DNA of 64,000 nt from Chloroflexota bacterium (GTDB lineage: Bacteria > Chloroflexota > Anaerolineae > Aggregatilineales > Phototrophicaceae): the NCBI GenBank assembly GCA_020161935.1, contig JAIUNI010000013.1, positions 1 through 64,000 of the forward strand. Direction: 5' to 3'. The notes beneath the pieces were generated by a model, which worked only from the letters and a program-made list of their open reading frames with translations, made no database searches and had not been told where the DNA came from. Shown here in pieces: positions 8,583 through 17,248 of the stretch; the first letter of the stretch is position 1; every line of letters starts with the position of its first letter. The translations under genes were made by a program, and so were the position numbers.

Positions 8583-9821
8583 TTACTCCTCGATCAGTGG
8601 TATCAACGACTTCTGAATGATGGTTTCCCACCGATACTGCTGACGCACGCGGACGCGCAGGCGGTACGTGGATGATGTGTTTAAGGTGGCGACGATTTGC
8701 GCGGCGATGGCTTCCGGCGAATCCCGCAGCGGGTCAAAGTAGACGGCCTCATCACCACCGGATTGGCGCAGCGGTGGCAGGTCGGAGCAAAACACGGGAA
8801 TACCGCTCAAGCCCGCTTCCAACACTGGAATGCCGAAGCCCTCTTGGGTACTGGGGAAGCATAACGCATCCGCCAACCGATAACAATCCGCGATGGTGTC
8901 GTCATCGAGTTCCAGCGGGGATTGCGGGTCGGGGCCTTCGCGATACAGGAAATGTGCCGCCGCATCCAAACCGAGTTCTGCCCGCAGTTGGAGGAGTTGG
9001 CTGAGGTAGGCGTGGTTGCTGGGGTTATGCGGCCCCGGTGGCCCCGTCACCACGAGGCGGAAATCCTTGCCTGACTGCTGGCGTACGGCAGCCAGCACCC
9101 GCAGCCCCAACTCGATATTTTTACGGCGGGTGAGGCGAGCGGGCAGCAGTAAGATACCGTCGGCATCCATCAGGTGCAGCTTTTCGACGAGCTGTGAAGT
9201 CGTGGCTGTCCACTTTAAGAACTGCGCTGGATCAACCCCACCGGTAATCACGGTCACTTGCTCCGGCGGCACACCGAGCAAGTCGGCTAATTCCTGCTGG
9301 CGCATCACCGAAACGGTCGCGTAACGTGCGTCCGGCCACACCTGCCGCAGCTTATCCCACGGTTCGCCCGGGTGAAGCTCGGCCTGATACTGGGGGTTTG
9401 TCCATGCGAGGTCGTGGCAGTAGGCGACGAGACGCATACCGCTGCGTTCCACATAAGCGGCAAGCGCGGCGGTCAGCGGCAGGTTCTTGTGCAGTGTCGG
9501 GATGTTATGGGCGATGCACACCTCGATGCCTTCAAGCGCGGTTTCCAGCGCAGCCGCGATCTGCTTCACCAGCGCGTGATAAGCGTCTGTCACCTGTCCT
9601 TGCGCCAGTTCTTTTTGAACGGCGAGAATATCGGGGTGCGATGAACTCAACAGCGGGTTGATGACCGTTTTGACCTGCGGGTCAAAATCCCCGCCCACGC
9701 CGCTAACGACGACCACACCATAACCCATCCCCGCGAGGATACGCGCTTGATGAGCGATGGTGACTTCCACACCACCGATACCCGGCGGACTGGCATAATG
9801 CATAATCGCGATTTGCTTCAA
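8583..9821 (-). CDS. GT4 glycosyltransferase, mannosylglucosylglycerate synthase-like
   Basis: A 412-residue retaining GT-B enzyme. Seen: the N-terminal GIGGVE acceptor loop (15-20), HDLAW near residue 136, GGVDP near 216, LLPARLTRRKNIE near 246, and the donor-site motif PSTQEGFGIPVLEAG near 343. The last is the E-x7-E signature of GT4. It lies directly upstream of gpgS, 3 bp apart. In Petrotoga an enzyme of this type (MggS) mannosylates glucosylglycerate. The same role is inferred here, mainly from context and from general resemblance of the GIGGVE and HDLAW regions. No GpgP-type phosphatase is seen nearby. Confidence 0.82.
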   Translation of the reverse strand: MKQIAIMHYASPPGIGGVEVTIAHQARILAGMGYGVVVVSGVGGDFDPQVKTVINPLLSSSHPDILAVQKELAQGQVTDAYHALVKQIAAALETALEGIEVCIAHNIPTLHKNLPLTAALAAYVERSGMRLVAYCHDLAWTNPQYQAELHPGEPWDKLRQVWPDARYATVSVMRQQELADLLGVPPEQVTVITGGVDPAQFLKWTATTSQLVEKLHLMDADGILLLPARLTRRKNIELGLRVLAAVRQQSGKDFRLVVTGPPGPHNPSNHAYLSQLLQLRAELGLDAAAHFLYREGPDPQSPLELDDDTIADCYRLADALCFPSTQEGFGIPVLEAGLSGIPVFCSDLPPLRQSGGDEAVYFDPLRDSPEAIAAQIVATLNTSSTYRLRVRVRQQYRWETIIQKSLIPLIEE

Positions 9822-9954
9822 ATAGCCCTCATCAGATGATAAATTCTGAACGTAAAGCGTAACCTACCACACTTGAAACGCTGGCTCAACAGCCAGTTGG
9901 GGGATTTTCCCTAAAACAAGGCAGGGATATGAGCAGATTCTCACCTTCTTTTTC

Positions 9955-9981
9955 TTGCGGTGGGGGTTTATCTGTTAAAAT
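9955..9981 (+). promoter_or_regulatory. Possible promoter for the paralogous membrane-protein pair
   Basis: TAAAAT at 9976-9981 matches the -10 consensus at 5 of 6. TTGCGG at 9955-9960 is only 15 bp upstream and so is a weak -35. The distance to ATG 10017 is suitable. Nothing else in the 195-bp divergent gap looks better. Confidence 0.3.
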
Positions 9982-10016
9982 GCACGGCGCATCAGCCCAA
10001 CCAACCGGAATGCCCT

Positions 10017-12203
10017 ATGACCGCTGCTCTTAACACGCCCATCTCCGACAACACCCCCCGACAACCGCCGCTGTGGTCACAATTGATTCCATACCTCGGC
10101 ATGGCTGCGATAGCCATATTGGTATGGCTGCCCTTCAGCTTTAAAACAACCGGATTGCTCGAAGAACTGGGGGCGACCGAGATGATGGACAGCGGCGCAC
10201 AGCTTTTTTTCATCACACCGTATACCAGCGATTTGGGGCAGGTGCGTTCCCGCCCGCTGCAATGGTTCCCGACGGCGGTGGCACATGCGCTCGACCCGAA
10301 CTCCTACGTGATCTACAACATTTTTATCATGCTGTTCACCGTCGGCAAGATGGTGGCGGTGTACTGGCTGATCCTCAAATTTCTGCCGGGGAAAAGACTG
10401 CTGGCGTTCGTCACCGGTGTGCTGTTCGTGCTGTATCCGGCGGACACGGGATTATTCTCGATCCGAATCATTCACGGTCACTTCTCGGTGATGGCCTATC
10501 TGTTTGCCGTGTATTTCCTCATCCGGTTATGGGAAGCACAGGGCAGCAAGCGCTGGCTGGCGCTGGCCGGTATGGTCGTCGCGATGGCCTTTACGGTGTG
10601 GCAGTATCAAATCGCGCTGGCAGCGTGTTTCGTCACCCCGATTGTCCTGCTGTACTTCACGCGCCCGAACAAACGCTTTTTTATCACGGCGGGGGCATGG
10701 TACGGCACGCTGGCGCTGCTGCTGGCTTATTCGCTGTGGGCGGCGTGGCAGTCAACGACCTCTAGCTATGAAGGGGCGCTGCTGCCAGAAGGTATTAGTC
10801 TCCAATTTATCGGGCAGATGGTGTATGCGCTGGTGGTCGGTTATGGGCGGCAGGTCAGCGGCTGGGCGGGAGCTTTTAATAAGCTGGACTATCTCGCCTA
10901 CTACGGCGTATACGTACTGGTTGGCATGGTCATTGTGGCTGTAGTGGGCTGGTGGCTTATCCGCCAGCGCCGCGAGACAGAGGCAGCAAGTGTCTCGTGG
11001 CAGCGGTACACCCTGCTGTGGCTGGGCGGCGTGGCGTTCTTCGCGGTGGGGGTGGCTACGTTCATCCCCATTCCAAGCCGCCAGTTACAGGAATTCCGCA
11101 TCTACCTGCTGGCGCTGCTGGGTTCGGCGTGGGTGTTGGCACTGAGCCTGTACTTCATCAGCCGCCTCGCGCGGCAGTACGCGAATGTGCTGTTCGTGGT
11201 TTTGACGCTGCCCTTCGCTGGTTTGGCACTGGTGAATGCCATGCAGCAGCAGCAGTACTACACGAATTATTCGCTTGAACAGCAGAGCATCGTGCAGCAG
11301 GTTATCGCCCAACTACCCGCCTACAAACCCGGAACGCAAATCGTGCTGCTCGATGAAGCGGGTTTGCTGGATGACCTGTATGTTTACTACTACGGTATCT
11401 ACTGGCGGACGGCCCTGCGCTATAGCTACAGCGACAGCAGCTTGAATGCCTATTACTGCCCACCGGAGGGCGGGACAAGCACGCTTTCGGCGGCCTGTAC
11501 ACTCGAACCAACCGATGTGCAGGTCAGTAATTACGAGCCGTGGTCGCTGGCGATCACCACACCGGTGGATTCAACCGTCAGCTACCGCAATGCGATGCTC
11601 TTTCGGACGACGGCTGACCGGCAGGTGCATTTGCTGACGGCGCAAGAAGCACGAACCGCTTACAACATCGAAGGTTATGACCCGCAGCCGTTGATTGTGC
11701 AAGCTGACCCGCCCTACCGCGCCGCAACGTTGTTCTCGTGCCAACCGGCCCTAAGCTGCTACCGGCCAGCGCCACCTGTGAGTGCGCTCGATCTTGACCT
11801 CACAGGGGATATTGGCAGTGGTTGGCGTGAGGCTGAACCGAAGCAGGACAGAACGGGCGTATTCCGCTGGTCGACTAAGCCCGTCACGACGATTGAACTC
11901 AACCTGAATATTGACCGTGACCTACAGCTCGAATTTCATGTTTTGGCGTGGATGGTGGACGACACGACGATGGATGATCTGAAACTCTTGGTCAATGAGG
12001 ATGCGCTGCCGCTGACAGTGACGCGCGACGAGAGCGGCGGGCGACTCTACAGTACCGTCATCCCGCGTGATACACTCGCGAAACAAGGGGCGGCGACAGC
12101 CATCGTATTGACACTCGACCACATATCCCCAGTGCCGGACGCGCCAGCAAACGTTCGACTCGGTTTCGCGCTGGATGGGCTGCATATCCGGCCTGCAAAT
12201 TAG
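10017..12203 (+). CDS. Polytopic membrane protein, GT-C-like, paralogue 1
   Basis: A 728-residue protein with about a dozen hydrophobic segments in residues 25-415, then a soluble C-terminal part to 728. The topology and large C-terminal domain resemble GT-C lipid-linked-sugar glycosyltransferases, but no DE/DD acceptor motif of the PMT type is evident and I do not recognise the family. Conserved blocks shared with the next gene include FKTTGL near 43, IPIPSRQLQ near 343, and CYRPAPPVSALDLDL in the tail. The tail is beta-rich and probably extracytoplasmic. ATG 10017 is preferred; the upstream in-frame start reads non-conserved sequence. The next gene starts 29 bp later. Confidence 0.8.
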   Translation: MTAALNTPISDNTPRQPPLWSQLIPYLGMAAIAILVWLPFSFKTTGLLEELGATEMMDSGAQLFFITPYTSDLGQVRSRPLQWFPTAVAHALDPNSYVIYNIFIMLFTVGKMVAVYWLILKFLPGKRLLAFVTGVLFVLYPADTGLFSIRIIHGHFSVMAYLFAVYFLIRLWEAQGSKRWLALAGMVVAMAFTVWQYQIALAACFVTPIVLLYFTRPNKRFFITAGAWYGTLALLLAYSLWAAWQSTTSSYEGALLPEGISLQFIGQMVYALVVGYGRQVSGWAGAFNKLDYLAYYGVYVLVGMVIVAVVGWWLIRQRRETEAASVSWQRYTLLWLGGVAFFAVGVATFIPIPSRQLQEFRIYLLALLGSAWVLALSLYFISRLARQYANVLFVVLTLPFAGLALVNAMQQQQYYTNYSLEQQSIVQQVIAQLPAYKPGTQIVLLDEAGLLDDLYVYYYGIYWRTALRYSYSDSSLNAYYCPPEGGTSTLSAACTLEPTDVQVSNYEPWSLAITTPVDSTVSYRNAMLFRTTADRQVHLLTAQEARTAYNIEGYDPQPLIVQADPPYRAATLFSCQPALSCYRPAPPVSALDLDLTGDIGSGWREAEPKQDRTGVFRWSTKPVTTIELNLNIDRDLQLEFHVLAWMVDDTTMDDLKLLVNEDALPLTVTRDESGGRLYSTVIPRDTLAKQGAATAIVLTLDHISPVPDAPANVRLGFALDGLHIRPAN

Positions 12204-12232
12204 TCTTTTCAGCAACAAGGTCAAATCGTTTC

Positions 12233-14407
12233 ATGACAACCGCTTTCGAGACATCTGAACACAGAAACCAACCACGCTGGTGGTCACGTCTGCTGCCCTA
12301 TGCGGGTATGCTGGTGATCGCGCTGCTGCTGTGGCTGCCGTTCGGCTTCAAGACAACGGGGTTGATCGAAGAAGTCGGCATCAACGAAGTCCTTGATAAC
12401 GGCATCCAACTTTTCTTTATCACACCGGATTCCCTGCTGGCGCTGGTACGGACGCGCCCGTTGCAAATCTTCCCATTCGCGCTGGCGTATACCATTGACC
12501 CTAATTCCTACTTTGGCTACAACCTGCTGATGTTCCTGTTCCTGTTTGGCAAAATGGTGGTCACTTACTGGCTCGTCCTCAAATTTTTACCGGGAAAGAA
12601 AACGCTTGCCTTTGTCACCGGTGTGTTGTTCGCCATCTATCCAGCCGATTCGGGGTTATTCGCCTTCCGTGTAATCGCGGCGCACTTCGCGGTCGTGTCG
12701 TACCTATTCGCGGTCTATTTCATGCTGGCGTTCTGGGAGCAGCATAGGTGGCGGCAGTGGCTAGCCCTATTGGGTATGGCAGCCGCGCTCATGTTTAGCA
12801 TCTGGCAGTATCAAATCGCGCTGGCGGCCTGTTTGGTCACGCCAATTGTGCTGCTGTACTTCACTCGCCCCAACAAACGTTTCTTTGTCACGGCAGGGGC
12901 ATGGTACGGCATTATCGCTCTGCTGCTGGCTTACGCATTCTGGGCATTAGGGCAGTCCGCCACCACCAGCCACGAAGCGGATATGCTGCCCTCCAGCATC
13001 ACCCCCGACTCCATCGGTCAAATGCTCTACGCGCTGGGCATTGGTTATCAACGGCAGTTCACCGGTTGGACAGCGGCACTCGGCAAACTCCCTTACCTCA
13101 CCTACTATGGGGGTTATATCGCTGCTGGCTTGCTGGTGATTGTGCTGGTGGGTTACGGGCTGCTGCGCCAACGGCGGCATGAGAGCGGCGAGAACACGGT
13201 ACCGGCATGGCGCTATGCCGTATTGTGGTTGGGGGGCATCGCTTTCTTCGCGGTGGGTGTCGCTACGTTTATCCCGATCCCCAGCCGCCAGTTGCAAAAC
13301 TTCCGCATTTATCTCGTCGCCATGCTCGGTTCAGCGTGGGTGTTGGCGCTGACACTCTATTTCCTCAGCCGCTTCGCCCGCCGCTACCGGGATGTACTCT
13401 TTATCGTTCTTGCGCTGCCTTTCATCGGTTTAGCCCTGCTGAACGCGATGCAGCAGCAGCAGATGTACGTGAATTACTCCCTACAACAGCAAAATATCTT
13501 GCAGCAGGTGATTGCCCAGGCACCGCAGATCACCCCGGATACGGTCATGGTGATCGACGACAACGCCGGTCTGATGAACAACGAAAACGTCTTTTACTAT
13601 GGCACCTATTGGAGTACACTCATCCGCTATCTCTACAAAAATCCAACCATGCGGGTTTTTTACTGTCCTCCCGAAGGCGGCACAATCGTTCCGGCAGGTG
13701 CGTGCCAATTCGAACCGTCTTTCCTCATCGCATCCATCATCACGCCGGATGGCACGGGCGCAGCACCGCGAACCGACATCACCATTCCTTATGATAAGCT
13801 GTTGATCTTTAGAACCGAAGCCGATGGACGCACCGCTCTCCTGACCACGGAAGCAGTGCAGGCACGCTGGCAGATCAGCGGCTATAACCCGGATGCCCTC
13901 ATCACGCAGGGCGACCCGCCCTACCGTGCCACGACCCTATTCTCGTGCGAACCGGCCCTAAGCTGCTACCGGCCTGCGCCACCTGTAAGTGCGCTTGACC
14001 TTGATTTACGGCAGGAAATCGGTACCCATTGGCGATCATTTGAACAAGCCGCCCACGACGACAACGTATTCCGCTGGTCAACGCATCCTCAAGCGACGAT
14101 CAACCTTAACCTGAATACGGATCGCGATCTGCGGTTGGAGTTTCATGTATTGGCGTGGGTGGTGGATGATATGACGATGGACGGCCTCACACTTTCGGTC
14201 AATGGGGATGAACTGCCGCTGACGGTGACGCGCGATGAGGGTGGAGGGCGGCTCTACAGCACCGTCATCCCACAGGCGACACTCGCAAAACAGGGCGAAT
14301 CGTCGGTGATACGCTTAACACTTGACCATGTGGCAGAAATACCGGGTGCAGTCGATGTCCGGCTGGGTTTCGCGCTCGATGGGCTGCGTATTCGTCCGGT
14401 GGATTAA
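12233..14407 (+). CDS. Polytopic membrane protein, GT-C-like, paralogue 2
   Basis: A 724-residue tandem paralogue of the preceding gene, collinear over its whole length. The DNA around 13945-14000 is nearly identical to 11735-11790, so the duplication is fairly recent or subject to gene conversion. About a dozen membrane segments are followed by the same beta-rich tail. The most divergent region is the loop at about 450-540, where substrate choice may have changed (inference). Its last 4 bp overlap the end of the converging PMT-like gene (14404-14407). Confidence 0.8.
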   Translation: MTTAFETSEHRNQPRWWSRLLPYAGMLVIALLLWLPFGFKTTGLIEEVGINEVLDNGIQLFFITPDSLLALVRTRPLQIFPFALAYTIDPNSYFGYNLLMFLFLFGKMVVTYWLVLKFLPGKKTLAFVTGVLFAIYPADSGLFAFRVIAAHFAVVSYLFAVYFMLAFWEQHRWRQWLALLGMAAALMFSIWQYQIALAACLVTPIVLLYFTRPNKRFFVTAGAWYGIIALLLAYAFWALGQSATTSHEADMLPSSITPDSIGQMLYALGIGYQRQFTGWTAALGKLPYLTYYGGYIAAGLLVIVLVGYGLLRQRRHESGENTVPAWRYAVLWLGGIAFFAVGVATFIPIPSRQLQNFRIYLVAMLGSAWVLALTLYFLSRFARRYRDVLFIVLALPFIGLALLNAMQQQQMYVNYSLQQQNILQQVIAQAPQITPDTVMVIDDNAGLMNNENVFYYGTYWSTLIRYLYKNPTMRVFYCPPEGGTIVPAGACQFEPSFLIASIITPDGTGAAPRTDITIPYDKLLIFRTEADGRTALLTTEAVQARWQISGYNPDALITQGDPPYRATTLFSCEPALSCYRPAPPVSALDLDLRQEIGTHWRSFEQAAHDDNVFRWSTHPQATINLNLNTDRDLRLEFHVLAWVVDDMTMDGLTLSVNGDELPLTVTRDEGGGRLYSTVIPQATLAKQGESSVIRLTLDHVAEIPGAVDVRLGFALDGLRIRPVD

Positions 14408-17109
14408 CGAACGGCGATACCGGTTGCGAGGGTAATAGTGTCGGTCGTTGCGCTGACTGGCACACGCTGGCCGGTCGCCGCGTCATATAACCCGACGATG
14501 AGCGAGGCGGTCGCGGTGCTGGCATCAGCATGGAAGTTCACGGTATGGGTGTCGACGAGGTATTCGCCACCACGCCAACCAGTCGTCGGGCGGCTGCCAC
14601 CGGCGGGCAGCGAGTCACTTTGCGCCAGCACACGCCCATCATCCGCCACCAACTGCACGAACACGGTGTAACTGATGGCTGTCGGCAGCTCGGCTTGCCA
14701 GATCAAGTCGAGAGTGAAGGGTTGGCTGCGGTCGCCCATATCGCCGCTGACGGTGTACCCGACCAGCGTGCCGATGGCCGGAACAACCGTGTTTACAGCG
14801 GTGTCGTAGGGGGGTGCTTCGTACAGAGCGGGGATGCTCTCAACGGTGATACTGGCTAACGGTGTGCCATCGGCGAACTGAAGGCTTGCGCTGCCCGACC
14901 CCGCATCCAACGGGATTTGCACCCGCCGCCAGTCGAGCGTGATCGAGTCGCGATTTGGGACATCCGGCGCGTTTATCCCAACCTGCCATGTGCCGTCCTC
15001 CGCGACTAACTGCAAGTTCGGCAGTTGGCCTTCGCCGCGCCACAACAGGGCAAGGTTCACCGTGTCGCCGTTGCGGTAAGTGCTGTCCTGTAGGTTGTGG
15101 GCAAGCAGCGCTAGGCGCATATCCGGCACGGCAATATCCACCTGAACCGGTAAATCGGTACTGCGGTTGACAGCTTCCCAATCCGAGCCGGACGAGCGTG
15201 AGAAAGACAGCACCACATCACCGCGCGTTTGCCCATCCGGCAGCGTCAGGCTGTAACCGGCGGGCTGCGCCACTTCGTCATATACCCGCACCGAGAGCGT
15301 GTAATCCCCGGCTGGCGCACCATACGGCAGCCGCAGCAGTGCGTAAGCGGTCAGCACGGTACCAGCGGGAAGGCTGGAACTGAGGCGCTGTACACGGTCG
15401 GCGAAAATCGCGTCGGTTTGGGCAATTGGCTGCCCGAAAGTGTTCCGCACCACGACCGCTGCTTTCAAATCAACGGTTGTCGGCTGCGTCAGCGTCAGTT
15501 GTATCGGTAAACAGATGGCACGGTCGGCGGGCGCTGGGCGAATATCCCCAACGGCTGTGATAGCCGCCATACTCAGGCTGGCTTCGAACGGCACGAGCGC
15601 GGGTGGATTTAGTGCAGGGGCGCGAAATAACACGTCCGTCATACCATAAACGTCGAAGCGTTCCGGCTCGTTCACCGTGCCATCGCCCAACAAGCAGCCC
15701 ATCATTCCGCGATAATCCGCCCGCTGCGTGTACCAGACGTTCAGCGCGACATCGCCGGAGGTGGGCAGCAGGGGCAACACCGCGTCGAGGTCTGCACCTT
15801 CCGGCAAGGTGATGCGCTCCGCTTGAACGCCCAGCCGATCCCAGTAGTAGGCCAGCTCATAACGGTCGGCGTACGACCACATGAGTACGCTGTCGGCGGC
15901 GGTCAGGTGGTCGGCGTAATAGCGTACCATCCCGCGTGCGTCGTCATGCTGGTAAGCGGGATTGGTGGTCGTGAAGTGAAGGGCAGCGGCGAAGGCAAGG
16001 CCGAACAACACCACGCCGACACCTGCCAGATATGATGGCAGCCGTGCCAGCCCACCGCCCATGACCACCAGCAGCAGCGGGGCGATCATCACCAGATAGC
16101 GCCCGTGTACTTCGTTACCGAGCAAACTCAAGGCCAGCCACAGCCCGCCCGTGAGCAAGATGACGTGCAGCACCAACCAACGCGCGTTCGCTTTCCGCCA
16201 CGGGATCAGCAAGACAGCCAGCCCGAAGGCCAGCGCCGAGAAACCGACGAGCAGTGGTTCGCGCCCAACCATCGCCCACGTGCCTGTCCATAGGGATTGC
16301 CACAAACGTCCGAGCGATTCCAGCGTCAGCGGCGTAGTGCTGTTCAAGGCGCTGTTGGCTTCGGTGAGGTTCAGGAAGCGGTTGATAAAGTACGGCAGCC
16401 ATAGCAGCCCGACGATGGCCTGACTGACGAACCATAAGGCCAAAGTACTGAGGACTGAGGGCTGAGGGCTGAGGATTAGTAGTGATTGACGATTTGCATC
16501 TTTTAACGTGTTACTTGAAACTTGTAATTTGCTACTCATCACGGCTGCGAGTGTGACGGCGTTCAGCCACAGGGCGACCACGGGGCCAGTGTTGTGGGCA
16601 TACAACATCGCTAATTCCCCGGCGCACAGCAGCAGCCACCCCCGCCAGCCGCGCCAACTCGCCGCCAACAGGTGATGCCAAGCCAGCGCACACAGCAGCA
16701 CCAGTACCGCCAGCAGGGTATACATACGTGCTTCTTGCCCCGCCCACCACATTAGAGGCGAAACGACCAACAGCAGCGCCGCCAGCAAACCCGCGTGGGG
16801 CGTAAACAATCGACGTGCCAGTTGATAGGCCAGCGACACCGCTGCCATGCCAAAGGCCAGTGACACCCAGCGCAGCGCGAGTTCACTGTCGCCTATTCCA
16901 CGAGCCACAATATGCACGATGACATAGTAAAGCGGCGGATTGGTCTTATCGGAGTTAATCGCGGACTGCAACGTTGGTTGGATGGCAGAATAGGCCGACC
17001 AGCCCTCGTCAAACCAGATGCTTTGTGACTGAATATGATAAAGACCGACCGCGAAAACGATCAGTAGAATTATTATTACAAAGTAAGGGATATTATTACG
17101 CACACGCAT
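14404..17109 (-). CDS. PMT/GT39-like membrane glycosyltransferase with large soluble tail
   Basis: A 901-residue protein. An N-terminal membrane segment (10-24) is followed by the SIWFDEGWSAY loop, whose Asp34-Glu35 is the acidic pair typical of PMT/ArnT-like GT-C enzymes, and by NPPLYY (57-62) and QEARMYTLLA (125-134). About ten further membrane segments run to residue 400. From about 430 to 901 there is a soluble, beta-rich extracytoplasmic part. It would transfer sugar from a polyprenyl-phosphate donor on the outer face of the membrane. Residues 192-222 are encoded by repeat DNA with a 7-bp period and read as a polar insertion between two hydrophobic stretches, which is unusual for the family. 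Confidence 0.85.
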   Translation of the reverse strand: MRVRNNIPYFVIIILLIVFAVGLYHIQSQSIWFDEGWSAYSAIQPTLQSAINSDKTNPPLYYVIVHIVARGIGDSELALRWVSLAFGMAAVSLAYQLARRLFTPHAGLLAALLLVVSPLMWWAGQEARMYTLLAVLVLLCALAWHHLLAASWRGWRGWLLLCAGELAMLYAHNTGPVVALWLNAVTLAAVMSSKLQVSSNTLKDANRQSLLILSPQPSVLSTLALWFVSQAIVGLLWLPYFINRFLNLTEANSALNSTTPLTLESLGRLWQSLWTGTWAMVGREPLLVGFSALAFGLAVLLIPWRKANARWLVLHVILLTGGLWLALSLLGNEVHGRYLVMIAPLLLVVMGGGLARLPSYLAGVGVVLFGLAFAAALHFTTTNPAYQHDDARGMVRYYADHLTAADSVLMWSYADRYELAYYWDRLGVQAERITLPEGADLDAVLPLLPTSGDVALNVWYTQRADYRGMMGCLLGDGTVNEPERFDVYGMTDVLFRAPALNPPALVPFEASLSMAAITAVGDIRPAPADRAICLPIQLTLTQPTTVDLKAAVVVRNTFGQPIAQTDAIFADRVQRLSSSLPAGTVLTAYALLRLPYGAPAGDYTLSVRVYDEVAQPAGYSLTLPDGQTRGDVVLSFSRSSGSDWEAVNRSTDLPVQVDIAVPDMRLALLAHNLQDSTYRNGDTVNLALLWRGEGQLPNLQLVAEDGTWQVGINAPDVPNRDSITLDWRRVQIPLDAGSGSASLQFADGTPLASITVESIPALYEAPPYDTAVNTVVPAIGTLVGYTVSGDMGDRSQPFTLDLIWQAELPTAISYTVFVQLVADDGRVLAQSDSLPAGGSRPTTGWRGGEYLVDTHTVNFHADASTATASLIVGLYDAATGQRVPVSATTDTITLATGIAVR
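16444..16538. repeat. Heptamer arrays inside a coding region
   Basis: On the plus strand six 7-bp units run from 16444 to 16485 (agtactg, aggactg, agggctg twice, aggatta, gtagtga) and four more from 16511 to 16538 (ttacttg, aaacttg, taatttg, ctactca). Both types also occur in intergenic DNA elsewhere in the window (for example 28530-28560). Here they keep the reading frame of the PMT-like gene and encode a polar loop between membrane segments. Confidence 0.75.
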
Positions 17110-17174
17110 AGATAAAGCCTAGCATGGGCAAGGTGCAAAATCAACCTTGCCGCGTAAATTTGAACGCCCGATAC

Positions 17175-17204
17175 TTGCGTGAACTATTCATAAGACAGTA
17201 GAAT
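17175..17204 (+). promoter_or_regulatory. Possible promoter of the FHA gene
   Basis: TTGCGT (17175-17180), an 18-bp spacer and TAGAAT (17199-17204) lie 45 bp upstream of ATG 17249. The -10 matches 5 of 6 positions and the -35 only 3 of 6. Confidence 0.35.
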
Positions 17205-17248
17205 ATGCACAATTAATCTTGGATAAACATTAGAGAAATTTGTCCTTT

